From positions 62,001-126,000 of the forward strand of contig CBDCVJ010000044.1 of NCBI GenBank assembly GCA_965222975.1: a stretch of 64,000 nucleotides of DNA. Reading direction: 5' to 3'. The notes beneath the pieces were generated by a model, which was not told where the DNA came from, searched no databases, and worked only from the letters and a program-made list of their open reading frames with translations. Positions 8,349-16,433 of the stretch are shown piece after piece. The position numbers and the translations under genes were made by a program. The DNA comes from UBA6168 sp965222975 (GTDB lineage Bacteria > Bacteroidota > Bacteroidia > Chitinophagales > Saprospiraceae). The number at the start of each line of letters is the position of its first letter. Within the stretch, counting starts at the first letter, position 1.

Positions 8349-8936
8349 TCACTCACTCCGCAGTTCCCAATCCTTAACCGCATTTACCAGGTCAGGAAAA
8401 AAACTGTTGAATTCTTTTTCATAGAGTAGATAATCTTTAAAAAAGTTGTCCACGGCGTTTTTAAAATATTGAGGATAGCGGGTGCGCATTTTCATCCTTT
8501 CAAACGTAAAACGCAGTCCTTTCTCCGTTCCGTATTTCACCAGCCAATCATCTGCGATCATTTTGAGGAGTCGCACTTGTAGGAATGTGGGCATAAGGGA
8601 AATATGTTCTTCCAAAATTTCATAGACCCATTTCGTAAATTGATGGAGGTTTTCATCCGAATAGCGATTCCAATTTTTTACCAGCAAATAGTCATAACAA
8701 ATATCAAGCACCACTGGAGCAAATTTTCTATGATGGGGTCGCAATCGGATAACACTCTTTTTCACCATCGGATGAGCGTCTGTATAAGAATCTATTTTCC
8801 GATGAAGACGTACACCTTCCTGTATAGGGCGTGGCAAGGCTGTAACTTCTTTGTTTTTGATAAAATCAGCCAGAAAATTGCCAACAACCAAATGCGGCAC
8901 TCTGCCCGATAAGTAGATATGTGCGAGGAAATTCAT
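8349..8936 (-). CDS. Acyl carrier protein phosphodiesterase-like protein (AcpH family)
   Basis: Members of the AcpH (YajB) family remove the phosphopantetheine arm from acyl carrier protein and belong to the HD-like hydrolases. The 195-residue protein has the expected N-terminus MNFLAHIYLSG, the segment GNFLADFIK at about 19-27, the conserved HRKIDSYTDAHP near 45-56, and HRKFAPVVLDICYDYLL near 69-85. Size agrees with E. coli AcpH (193 residues). The His/Asp motifs support a metal-dependent hydrolase; the ACP substrate is taken from the family. Divergent from ychF, with the 154-nt gap filled by G-poor word tracts on both coding strands. Confidence 0.87.
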   Translation of the reverse strand: MNFLAHIYLSGRVPHLVVGNFLADFIKNKEVTALPRPIQEGVRLHRKIDSYTDAHPMVKKSVIRLRPHHRKFAPVVLDICYDYLLVKNWNRYSDENLHQFTKWVYEILEEHISLMPTFLQVRLLKMIADDWLVKYGTEKGLRFTFERMKMRTRYPQYFKNAVDNFFKDYLLYEKEFNSFFPDLVNAVKDWELRSE

Positions 8937-9088
8937 TTAATGAATGGTGAATGGTTAGAGGTGAATGGTGAATATATGGACCGTGTATGAACTTTCACTT
9001 TTTACATTTTTCCCCAAAACCTATCTTTGCGCCCGCCCCGAAATTTCTTCGGGGTTCACCATTTACCATTCACCATTTACCATTCGAA
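8937..9088. repeat. Divergent leader region with paired 7-nt word tracts
   Basis: On the plus strand the left side carries repeats of GAATGGT/GGTGAAT (8940-8973) and the right side repeats of CACCATT/TACCATT (9056-9085). They are complementary, so the gap can fold into a hairpin, and each AcpH and YchF start codon is preceded on its own strand by the C-containing version. A short hairpin, ccccgaa/ttcgggg, lies at 9036-9054. Confidence 0.6.
9022..9029 (+). promoter_or_regulatory. Candidate -7 box for ychF
   Basis: TATCTTTG fits TAnnTTTG exactly. A TTTA at 9000-9003, 18 nt upstream, could serve as the -33 box. Transcription would then begin near 9036, at the small CCCCGAA/TTCGGGG hairpin, giving a leader of about 55 nt made of that hairpin and the CACCATT tract. 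Confidence 0.45.
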
Positions 9089-9090
9089 AT

Positions 9091-10188
9091 ATGGCTTTAA
9101 AATGTGGCATCGTCGGTTTGCCAAATGTCGGAAAATCAACCCTTTTCAATGCCTTGACTTCTGCCAAGGCACTTGCTGCCAATTACCCTTTTGCTACCAA
9201 AGACCCCAATGTGGGCATGATTACTGTGCCAGACCCACGTTTGGATAAACTGACCGAATTTGTAAAACCGAAACAGACCATCCCAACCACCATCGAAATC
9301 GTTGACATTGCCGGGCTGATAAAAGGTGCCAGCAAGGGCGAAGGGTTGGGCAATCAATTTCTCGCAAACATAAGGGAAGTGGATGCAATTGTTCACGTCG
9401 TGCGTTGTTTTGAGGATGATAATGTCGTACATGTAGACGGAGGTGTTGACCCTGTTCGTGACAAAGAAATCATTGATACAGAGTTGATCCTCAAAGATTT
9501 AGAGACGGTGGAAAAACGGTTGGAGCGGCTTCGCAAAGCAGCCAAAACAGCCAAAAAGGAAGACATCGCTGCTGCGGAACATGGCGAAAAAATATTGGCT
9601 CACCTAAATGAGGGCAACCCGGCCCGCTCGCTCGAACTGGAAGGCGATGCTGCCGATTTGTTGAATGAAATGTTCCTGCTTACTGCGAAACCCATCCTCT
9701 ATGTCTGCAATGTGGATGAAGAATCTGTCGTCAGTGGGAATGAATTTACCACTGCTTTTAAAGAGGCTGTGAAGGATGAACCTGCTGAGGTTATATTCAT
9801 CAGTGCTGCGATTGAAGCTGAAATTGCTAATATGGATACAAAAGAGGAGCGCAATGAATACCTCGGCATGATGGGTCTTACCGAACCTGGTGTTAACCGC
9901 TTGATTACCGCCTGTTATTCCCTTCTTCATCTTATTACTTATTTTACCGCAGGCGAAAAAGAAGTACGTGCCTGGACGATCCGTAAAGGTTGGAAAGCGC
10001 CCAAAGCCGCTGGGGTTATTCACACCGATTTTGAAAAAGGATTTATTCGGGCAGAAGTCATTAAGTATGACGATTACGTAAAATATGGCTCAGAAGCGGC
10101 AGTGAAAGAGGCTGGGAAAATGGGAGTTGAAGGAAAGGAATACGTAGTCGGCGATGGGGATGTGATGCACTTTAGGTTTAATGTGTAG
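9091..10188 (+). CDS. ychF: Redox-regulated ribosome-associated ATPase YchF
   Basis: YchF (human OLA1) is an Obg-family P-loop protein that prefers ATP and binds ribosomes. The 365-residue product has the G1 motif GLPNVGKST at 9-17 followed by ALAANYPFATKDPNVG, which is nearly diagnostic for YchF, the G3 segment DIAGLIKGASKGEGLGNQFL, and a C-terminal TGS domain with HTDFEKGFIRAEV. The usual length is 363-366. I used the ATG at 9091; an upstream in-frame extension to 8965 would translate the word-repeat tract and has no counterpart in the family. It is a single gene. Confidence 0.96.
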   Translation: MALKCGIVGLPNVGKSTLFNALTSAKALAANYPFATKDPNVGMITVPDPRLDKLTEFVKPKQTIPTTIEIVDIAGLIKGASKGEGLGNQFLANIREVDAIVHVVRCFEDDNVVHVDGGVDPVRDKEIIDTELILKDLETVEKRLERLRKAAKTAKKEDIAAAEHGEKILAHLNEGNPARSLELEGDAADLLNEMFLLTAKPILYVCNVDEESVVSGNEFTTAFKEAVKDEPAEVIFISAAIEAEIANMDTKEERNEYLGMMGLTEPGVNRLITACYSLLHLITYFTAGEKEVRAWTIRKGWKAPKAAGVIHTDFEKGFIRAEVIKYDDYVKYGSEAAVKEAGKMGVEGKEYVVGDGDVMHFRFNV

Positions 10189-10191
10189 GAT

Positions 10192-10226
10192 CTTGATTAG
10201 TTGATTAGTTGATTAGTGATCAGTGA
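10192..10226. repeat. GATTAGTT word tract at the 3' end of ychF
   Basis: The 38-nt gap between the convergent ychF and dehydrogenase genes is made of GATTAGTT and GATCAGT units repeated about four times. These are the complement of the ACTAATC words seen before start codons elsewhere in the window. Confidence 0.55.
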
Positions 10227-11174
10227 TTAAGTATTGAACAAAGCCTCAATTTTCTGTGCTAATACTTCCCCATGTTTCCGTTTACTTTCAAAAGACCATC
10301 CTGCGATGTGGGGAGCGAGGATTACATTTTCAGCTTTTTGTAAATATTTAAAATCGTCTGGTAATTTTTCCAAATTAAATTTATCAAAAGATTGATCCTC
10401 GTATTCAATAACATCTAAAGCCGCACCTTTTACTTTTCCTGATTTCAGATTTTCCACTAAGGCCGACGTTTTCAAAACCAATCCACGAGCAGTATTTATG
10501 ATGAATATTTCTTTTTTAAAATTTTCAATAAATAATTCATCCACAAAATGATAATTGCTTTCCATGAAAGGAATATGCAAACTAATAATATCTGCTTTTG
10601 AAAATATTTCATTTAAACCTACCTCTTTTGCATAATCATCTCCATAATTTTTTTTGTATTTATCATAAGCCAAAACTTCGACATCAAAACCCGACAATCG
10701 CTTGGCAAAAGAAGTCCCCATATTTCCATAGCCAATAATGCCGACGGTTTTTCCCATTAATTCTATGCCCCTGTTTTTTTCTCTTTCCCATTTTCCATTT
10801 TTAACCTGGTAATTGGCTCTGGCAAGATTATTAAACAACATCAGCGACATGCCGATCGCATGCTCGGCTACTGTGTCCCGACTGCCTTCTGGCGACGTCA
10901 AAATTTTCACACCTTTTGATTCTGCATATTCCACGGGTATATGTTCGACCCCGACTCCTTCCCTTGCGATAAACCTCAGGTTGAGGCCACAGTCAATAAA
11001 ATCATTGTCGAGTGTAATTCGGCTGCGCATCACAATACCTTCATAGTCAGGGAGTTTGGGCTCGATTTCTTCTTTTGAGGAAGTAAGGTCATATTCACAT
11101 TGCCAATTGAGATTGGTCAACTTTTCTTCTAAAACGGGGTGGGCTTTATCGAGGAAGAGTATTTTTTTGGTCAT
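10227..11174 (-). CDS. D-isomer-specific 2-hydroxyacid dehydrogenase (phosphoglycerate-dehydrogenase-like)
   Basis: A 315-residue NAD-dependent oxidoreductase. The N-terminal substrate domain has GVGVEHIPV near 73-81, the Rossmann fold has GYGNMG at 148-153, and the catalytic triad is complete: Arg230 in NTARG, Glu258 in DVIEYE, His289 in APHIAG. Family members act on 3-phosphoglycerate, D-lactate, glyoxylate or similar. It lacks the C-terminal ACT regulatory domain of long SerA, and no serine-pathway gene is adjacent, so the exact substrate stays open; 3-phosphoglycerate is plausible because short SerA is common in Bacteroidota. It is transcribed towards ychF. Confidence 0.85.
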   Translation of the reverse strand: MTKKILFLDKAHPVLEEKLTNLNWQCEYDLTSSKEEIEPKLPDYEGIVMRSRITLDNDFIDCGLNLRFIAREGVGVEHIPVEYAESKGVKILTSPEGSRDTVAEHAIGMSLMLFNNLARANYQVKNGKWEREKNRGIELMGKTVGIIGYGNMGTSFAKRLSGFDVEVLAYDKYKKNYGDDYAKEVGLNEIFSKADIISLHIPFMESNYHFVDELFIENFKKEIFIINTARGLVLKTSALVENLKSGKVKGAALDVIEYEDQSFDKFNLEKLPDDFKYLQKAENVILAPHIAGWSFESKRKHGEVLAQKIEALFNT

Positions 11175-11293
11175 TGATTACATTTTGTCCTGTTTGTTGA
11201 TATTGAAGTGTTTTGGTTTGTTGGCTTTCATGACATTTCAGGATTTAAGAGGCGTTCAAAGTATAAAAAATGTAATTCTTATTAAAAGTATTT

Positions 11294-11408
11294 CCTCCCC
11301 CTAACCCCCTCCAGAGGGGGAAATAAATCTTGCTAAAATTTAAAATTGAAGCAATACGTCAAATAAATGAACGGCTCTGTTTCCCCTCTGGAGGGGGTTA
11401 GGGGGAGG
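11294..11408. repeat. MITE-like element R10 (GGGGGA-type inverted repeat)
   Basis: Inverted ends at 11294-11320 and 11382-11408, of the form CCTCCCCCTAACCCCCTCC plus AGAGGGGG, flank a 61-nt AT-rich core containing the segment TTGCTAAAAT. R11 and R12 in this window have the same ends and a related core. It fills the gap between the dehydrogenase start and the glycosyltransferase stop. No coding capacity. Confidence 0.75.
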
Positions 11409-11434
11409 AACAAATTAAGACTGCCTATTTTTAT

Positions 11435-12364
11435 TCACTCATTAGTTTTATCCAATTGGCACAGATATCCCAATTTATAAAAATCAAAAAACTTTAAATT
11501 TGGATTTTCGGATAAAAAATTTCTTTCTAAAAAAGGAGTGGACATTTTAAATAGAAAAGCAACTAATCTTTTTAGCCGCCATTTTTTTATTTTAATAAAA
11601 TAAGTCAGCAATTTAGTTTTGATGAGAGTTCCTCGTTCCCAAAGCGTATAAAGATTTTGTAGTCCTTGCTTTGTTTTTTTTAAAAAAGAATCAGTGGTTT
11701 CAAGTCCAATATGCTCCAATGGATTATTAATGTGTTTTATTTTGATTTTCTTTTTGGCTAATTGCAATCCAAATAAAGTATCCTCATGTCCATATTGTTT
11801 AAGCAATTCATCAAATAATGTTTTTTCAAAAATAGATTTTGGAATTAAAAAATTATTGGTCATGAAGCTGTGCCATGGATTTTTCATCCTTTGTTCCACC
11901 GTTGACTGTTCACGTTGAATTCCATATTTCCAATGAAAAATATATTCTTGATTTTTAGGTGGTTGAGCATTATAGCAACGACCTCCATATAATAAAGTAT
12001 CAGGGGCGAGGTTATCAATATAATTTTGGATGTAGTCTTTTTTAACAACTTTTGAGTCGCAGTCCATAAATAATAGGAATGGAAATTTGGCAGCTTTACC
12101 TAAGGCATTCCTTATTGCGGAGCGACCTAAATTCTTATGCATTTCCTGATAAATGACAGCAGAATTTTTTAATTCCCTATTTAGATTTTTAAATCGTTCA
12201 AGTGAGCCGTCGTCAAAACAAATTATCTCGTATTCAAGCCCTGCCTCCTTGCATTGCAGAGAAAGATCCTGCACCAAGTGACGAATGTCAAAATTGAAAA
12301 TGGGAATGAGGATGGAGATCAAACGATTTTTTTTGGTTTTCCCAAAGGGATTCCTTTGGAACAA
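11435..12364 (-). CDS. Glycosyltransferase family 2
   Basis: A 309-residue GT-A-fold enzyme that would transfer a sugar from a nucleotide donor to an acceptor. The N-terminus has the typical ISILIPIFNFD strand (about 16-26), FDDGS at 50-54 for nucleotide binding, and the metal-binding DxD-type motif FMDCDS around 99-104. A YGHED motif near 200 is the likely catalytic-base region. The C-terminus is basic without clear membrane spans, so it is probably cytoplasmic or peripherally bound. The only available start is a TTG at 12364, since a stop codon lies 15-18 nt upstream and no ATG occurs before the nucleotide-binding motif. No other polysaccharide genes are adjacent. Confidence 0.85.
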   Translation of the reverse strand: MFQRNPFGKTKKNRLISILIPIFNFDIRHLVQDLSLQCKEAGLEYEIICFDDGSLERFKNLNRELKNSAVIYQEMHKNLGRSAIRNALGKAAKFPFLLFMDCDSKVVKKDYIQNYIDNLAPDTLLYGGRCYNAQPPKNQEYIFHWKYGIQREQSTVEQRMKNPWHSFMTNNFLIPKSIFEKTLFDELLKQYGHEDTLFGLQLAKKKIKIKHINNPLEHIGLETTDSFLKKTKQGLQNLYTLWERGTLIKTKLLTYFIKIKKWRLKRLVAFLFKMSTPFLERNFLSENPNLKFFDFYKLGYLCQLDKTNE

Positions 12365-12458
12365 TAAAAACTGAAAGTTCTATTAGTTGTTACCATGATT
12401 GACAAAGATAACAACCTGAGCAAAATTAGGAATTGCCGGAAAAAGGGAATAAGGGTTG

Positions 12459-12466
12459 TATGTTTG
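12459..12466 (+). promoter_or_regulatory. Candidate -7 box for mqnE
   Basis: TATGTTTG matches TAnnTTTG. The -33 box is poor (ATTG at 12432-12435). The start codon follows 64 nt downstream. Confidence 0.35.
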
Positions 12467-12530
12467 CGCTTTAAATGCAACATCTGTTAGTTTTCAAAAA
12501 TCTTACAGATTTAATGATCGAAATCTATTT

Positions 12531-13727
12531 ATGCCTACCAAAGAAAGTATCAATACTATTTTAGCTAATAAAAAATTGAGCCCAGAGCTTTCGGACATTG
12601 CACATAAAATTGCTGACAGCCAGCGGATTACACCTGATGAAGGATTGTTACTTTATCAAATAGCAGATTTAGGTTACTTGGGAACGCTTGCCAATTTTAT
12701 CAGGGAAAAGAAGCATGGAGACAACACTTATTTTAATCGCAATTTCCACATTGAACCGACCAATGTCTGTGTGTACGATTGCAAATTTTGCTCTTATTCC
12801 CGTTTGATTAAAAAAAGGTCGGATGGCTGGGAATACACCATGGACGAGATGTTGGACATCGTGAAACAGTACGATGACCAACCTGTAACGGAAGTGCATA
12901 TTGTTGGCGGCGTATTGCCGCAATATGATTTGGCATTTTATGCAGAGTTATTTCAAAAAATAAAAATGCACCGTCCTGAACTCCACGTTAAAGCATTGAC
13001 GCCAGTGGAGTATCATTATATTTTCAAAAAAGCAAAAATCGGTTACACAGAAGGGATGAAGCTGATGAAGGAGGCAGGCCTTGAATCTATGCCTGGTGGT
13101 GGCGCAGAAATTTTTCATCCGGAAGTTCGAAATAGAATTGCCAAGGATAAATGCACGGGTGACCAGTGGATACAGATACATGAAGAATGGCATAAGCTCG
13201 GTGGGCGCTCAAATGCAACCATGCTTTACGGGCATATTGAAGAATATCAGCACCGTATCCATCATATGGAGCAGTTGCGACAATTGCAAGATCGGACAGG
13301 TGGTTTTCAGACTTTCATTCCTTTGAAATTCAGGAACAAAGACAACCAAATGTCGGACATCCCCGAAGTGAACGTCTTAGAAGATTTGAGGAACTATGCT
13401 GTTGGCAGAATTTACCTCGACAATTTTGACCATGTTAAAGCATATTGGCCAATGATCAGTCGTAATGTAGCGCAACTTTCAATGGCTTATGGAGTGGATG
13501 ATATTGACGGTACAATTGACGATACAACAAAAATTTACAGCATGGCTGGTTCAGAAGAACAAAACCCCGCCATGAGTACTCGTGAACTCGTTAACCTTAT
13601 CCGCGATGTGGGCCGCAAACCCATCGAACGTGATACCCTTTACAATGTAGTGACTGATTTTACAGATGTGCAATTTGAAGAAGACACCAAATACAAGGGT
13701 TATGTATCCTTACCAGTTGTAAATTAG
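12531..13727 (+). CDS. mqnE: Aminofutalosine synthase (radical SAM)
   Basis: MqnE joins the enolpyruvyl-benzoate made by MqnA to S-adenosylmethionine-derived adenosine, giving aminofutalosine in the futalosine route to menaquinone. The 398-residue protein has the radical-SAM cluster motif CVYDCKFC (Cys80, Cys84, Cys87), EVHIVGG near 122-128, and the segment ESMPGGGAEIF near 185-195 that is typical of MqnE/MqnC. I chose the ATG at 12531; the longer frame from 12456 would translate the promoter area. mqnA follows on the same strand 283 nt later, which supports the pathway assignment and separates it from thiamine or F420 radical-SAM relatives. Confidence 0.93.
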   Translation: MPTKESINTILANKKLSPELSDIAHKIADSQRITPDEGLLLYQIADLGYLGTLANFIREKKHGDNTYFNRNFHIEPTNVCVYDCKFCSYSRLIKKRSDGWEYTMDEMLDIVKQYDDQPVTEVHIVGGVLPQYDLAFYAELFQKIKMHRPELHVKALTPVEYHYIFKKAKIGYTEGMKLMKEAGLESMPGGGAEIFHPEVRNRIAKDKCTGDQWIQIHEEWHKLGGRSNATMLYGHIEEYQHRIHHMEQLRQLQDRTGGFQTFIPLKFRNKDNQMSDIPEVNVLEDLRNYAVGRIYLDNFDHVKAYWPMISRNVAQLSMAYGVDDIDGTIDDTTKIYSMAGSEEQNPAMSTRELVNLIRDVGRKPIERDTLYNVVTDFTDVQFEEDTKYKGYVSLPVVN

Positions 13728-13741
13728 TTTTGAGGTAGGGA

Positions 13742-13984
13742 GTTTTGAGTTATTGAGTACTTGAATGATACTAGAGGTATTCATAAATAAGGAATCCTAA
13801 ATTGTATCCTCCCCCCAGCCCCCTCCAAAGGGGGAGACATACCCGTTCTTTAATTTAATAGTGTGCTATAAAATAAAATTTTAGCAGGCTTTATCTCCCC
13901 CTTTGGAGGGGGCTGGGGGGAGGATATATCAAGGAACAAATTCTATGTTTTCATTTATAAACATCTCTACTCAATAACTCAAAA
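13742..13984. repeat. Outer inverted arms enclosing R11 between mqnE and mqnA
   Basis: ttttgagttattgagt at 13742-13757 pairs perfectly with actcaataactcaaaa at 13969-13984, enclosing R11. Further ACTCAATAACTC words continue to 14006, just before the mqnA start. The gap is therefore a hairpin within a hairpin. Confidence 0.6.
13805..13926. repeat. MITE-like element R11 (GGGGGA-type inverted repeat)
   Basis: A perfect 33-bp inverted repeat (13805-13837 with 13894-13926) built on CCTCCCCCCAGCCCCCTCC and AAAGGGGGAGA flanks a 56-nt core. On the minus strand the core begins TAAAGCCTGCTAAAAT, as in R12. Confidence 0.8.
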
Positions 13985-14010
13985 TGCCCTAACTCAATAA
14001 CTCTAACACC

Positions 14011-14787
14011 ATGATAAAAGTAACCGCCGTCAGCTATTTGAATACCAAACCATTGTTGTACGGAATCATCAAAAGTGGTCTTGAAAAGGAGATTGACCTG
14101 CAATTGGACATTCCCGCTGATTGCGCCAAAAAATTGGCAAATGGAGATGTGGATATGGGGCTGGTGCCAGTAGCTGTGATTCCAGAAATAGCAGATCCTC
14201 ATATCATTTCAAATTATTGTATTGGGACGGTTGGCACTGTGAAAACGGTCTGTGTTTTTAGTCAGTGTCCGATTGAGAAGATGACTCATCTTTACCTCGA
14301 TTACCATTCAAGAACATCAGTGGAATTGGTGCAGGTTTTATTGCAGGAACATTGGAACTTATCACCTGAGTTAATTCATGCCACGCCTGGATTTGAGGAA
14401 AAAATAAATGGGACAACAGGAGCGCTCATCATTGGAGATAGGGCCATAGGCATGGAAAAAAAATACCCATTTGTTTATGACCTTGGCGAGGCATGGTTGG
14501 CCTACTCAGGGCTACCATTTGTTTTTGCGGCTTGGGTAAGCAACAAGCCATTGGATCAGGGTTTTATTAAAAAATTCAATGCTGCATTAAAACTTGGTGT
14601 AGAGGATATTCCCAACCTTATGTTTATATTGCCAACCCCCGTCCAAGGATTTGATTTGCAAAAGTATTTCACTGAAAACATCAGCTATGAGCTGGATGAA
14701 GCAAAACGAAAGGGGCTTGATTTGTTTTTGAAATTAATGGGGAGTTCAGTTCGTCAGTTTGCCAGTCCACAGTTCGTCAGCCCTTAA
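14011..14787 (+). CDS. mqnA: Chorismate dehydratase (menaquinone biosynthesis)
   Basis: MqnA dehydrates chorismate to 3-enolpyruvyl-benzoate, the first step of the futalosine pathway. The 258-residue protein has a periplasmic-binding-protein-like fold and the characteristic start KVTAVSYLNTKPLLYGI, followed by DIPADCAKKLANGDVDMGLVP (about 31-51), in which the two-lobed ligand cleft is formed. A GALIIGDRAI segment near 132-141 is also conserved in the family. No signal peptide is present, which separates it from true binding proteins. It lies downstream of mqnE, separated by nested repeats, so the two may not share one transcript. Confidence 0.93.
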   Translation: MIKVTAVSYLNTKPLLYGIIKSGLEKEIDLQLDIPADCAKKLANGDVDMGLVPVAVIPEIADPHIISNYCIGTVGTVKTVCVFSQCPIEKMTHLYLDYHSRTSVELVQVLLQEHWNLSPELIHATPGFEEKINGTTGALIIGDRAIGMEKKYPFVYDLGEAWLAYSGLPFVFAAWVSNKPLDQGFIKKFNAALKLGVEDIPNLMFILPTPVQGFDLQKYFTENISYELDEAKRKGLDLFLKLMGSSVRQFASPQFVSP

Positions 14788-14817
14788 TGTGGCGGTTACT
14801 TTCCACACGGAGCTTTT

Positions 14818-14855
14818 CAACTAATCACTAATTGTCTAATTACTAATCAACTAAA
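14818..14855. repeat. ACTAATC word tract before pepD
   Basis: Units such as ACTAATC, ACTAATT and CTAATTA follow one another up to the pepD start codon at 14858, with only one G. It occupies the place of a ribosome binding site, and no Shine-Dalgarno sequence is present. Confidence 0.55.
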
Positions 14856-14857
14856 CT

Positions 14858-16309
14858 ATGAGCCAAGCAGTCAGAAACCTCGAACCCAAAGCTTTATGGA
14901 ATAATTTTGCCGACCTCAACGCCGTGCCCAGGGCATCGAAAAAAGAGGAACGGGTCATCCAATTTATGGTGGATTTTGGCAAAAGGCTCGGCCTCGAAAC
15001 TTATAGAGACGAGACGGGCAATGTCATCATCAAAAAACCTGCAACTGCTGGAATGGAAGAGCGCCCGGTCATCGCCTTGCAGAGCCACCTAGACATGGTA
15101 CATCAAAAAAATGCCGCTACAAAATTTGACTTCGATACCGAGGGCATCAAAATGCTCATAGATGGTGACTGGGTGAAAGCAGAGGGAACGACCCTCGGGG
15201 CTGATAATGGAATTGGTGTTGCCTCTATCATGACTTTGTTGGAATCGAAGGATATTCCCCACCCGCCGCTCGAAGCACTTTTCACCATAGACGAAGAAAC
15301 GGGAATGACCGGGGCAATGGGCTTGAAAGGCGGCCTACTCAATGCTAAATACATGCTCAACCTCGATACCGAAGATGACCGGGAACTGACCATCGGCTGT
15401 GCAGGCGGCGTGGATGTGACTGGTACTGGAAAATACAAGCAGAAAAAAACGCCTGAGGGTTCAGTGGCTTTTAAAATCGGCATTAAAGGATTGGCTGGAG
15501 GTCATTCAGGTATGGAAATCCACCTTGGTAAAGGCAATGCCAATAAGTTGATGAATCGATTATTATTTTCTGCATCTGCCAAATTTAACATCCGTATTTC
15601 GGAGATAGATGGGGGAGGGCTACGGAACGCCATCCCAAGAGAGTCTTTTTCAGTGGTTGTTTTGCCAAAGGAACGAGCGACTGATTTTGAAGCGTTTATA
15701 AAAAATATTTCTGACACCTATAAAGAAGAACATGGAACGACCGACCCTGATTTGAAAGTTGTATTTGAACCCAATGATGAACCTTTAATGGTGATGGGTA
15801 GAAAATTTCAAGCGAAATTCTTGAGGGCGATTTATGCTGTGCCAAGTGGAATATATCGCATGAGCCCTGACGTTGAAGATCTCGTGCAAACTTCCAACAA
15901 CCTTGCAAGGGTAGTAGTGAAAGATGGAAAATTTACTGTAATGTGCCTTACCCGTGGCTCAGTGGATTCTGAGAAATTTGACCTCGCTCAAGCCATACAA
16001 GCTGCACTGGAATTGACAGGGGCGAAAGTAACTTTTACCGGAGAATATCCAGGCTGGGCACCCAAGCCCACTTCCAAAATCGTTTCGCTGATGAGCGGGT
16101 TGTATGAAGAAAAGTTCAATTCAAAACCACATGTCAATGCATGTCATGCTGGCCTTGAATGTGGCATTCTTGGCACCAATTACCCAGAAATGGAAATGAT
16201 CTCATTTGGGCCAAATATTCATGGGGCACATTCACCTGATGAGAAAGTGCAGGTGAGTTCGGTGCAGAAGTTTTGGGGGTTTTTATTAGAAACTTTGCAG
16301 CGGGTGTAA
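14858..16309 (+). CDS. pepD: Aminoacyl-histidine dipeptidase (Xaa-His dipeptidase), M20 family
   Basis: PepD hydrolyses Xaa-His and other dipeptides in the cytoplasm with a two-metal centre. The 483-residue protein carries all expected ligand motifs: SHLDMVHQK (His77, Asp79), GADNGIG (Asp116), DEETGMTGA (Glu146/Glu147), HAGLECG, and GPNIHGAHSPDE near 453-462 with the final His ligand. The lid/dimerisation domain lies between about 185 and 370. Length is as in E. coli PepD (485). It follows mqnA by 70 nt, filled by a G-poor tract, and ends just before a terminator that belongs to the convergent gene. Confidence 0.94.
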   Translation: MSQAVRNLEPKALWNNFADLNAVPRASKKEERVIQFMVDFGKRLGLETYRDETGNVIIKKPATAGMEERPVIALQSHLDMVHQKNAATKFDFDTEGIKMLIDGDWVKAEGTTLGADNGIGVASIMTLLESKDIPHPPLEALFTIDEETGMTGAMGLKGGLLNAKYMLNLDTEDDRELTIGCAGGVDVTGTGKYKQKKTPEGSVAFKIGIKGLAGGHSGMEIHLGKGNANKLMNRLLFSASAKFNIRISEIDGGGLRNAIPRESFSVVVLPKERATDFEAFIKNISDTYKEEHGTTDPDLKVVFEPNDEPLMVMGRKFQAKFLRAIYAVPSGIYRMSPDVEDLVQTSNNLARVVVKDGKFTVMCLTRGSVDSEKFDLAQAIQAALELTGAKVTFTGEYPGWAPKPTSKIVSLMSGLYEEKFNSKPHVNACHAGLECGILGTNYPEMEMISFGPNIHGAHSPDEKVQVSSVQKFWGFLLETLQRV

Positions 16310-16312
16310 AAG

Positions 16313-16338
16313 AAAAAACCGCCTCCCGAAGGAGACGG
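16313..16338 (-). terminator. Intrinsic terminator of the convergent HYR/T9SS gene
   Basis: On the minus strand the hairpin CCGTCTCC-TTCG-GGAGGCGG (16319-16338, one mismatch) is followed directly by a run of six T. This is a classical terminator about 100 nt beyond the stop of the minus-strand gene. On the plus strand there is no T run. Confidence 0.75.
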
Positions 16339-16433
16339 CCTAAACTTTACTCCAAATCTATCTATCTTAATATGGTTGCTGGTATAAGGTTGACGGTTTG
16401 CCTAAGCTAACATGTCAACTCACTTTCCAACCA

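Noticed and set aside
8937..9088. CACCATT tracts as a CRISPR array
   Set aside because: Units are 7 nt, degenerate, without spacers, and no cas genes are present.
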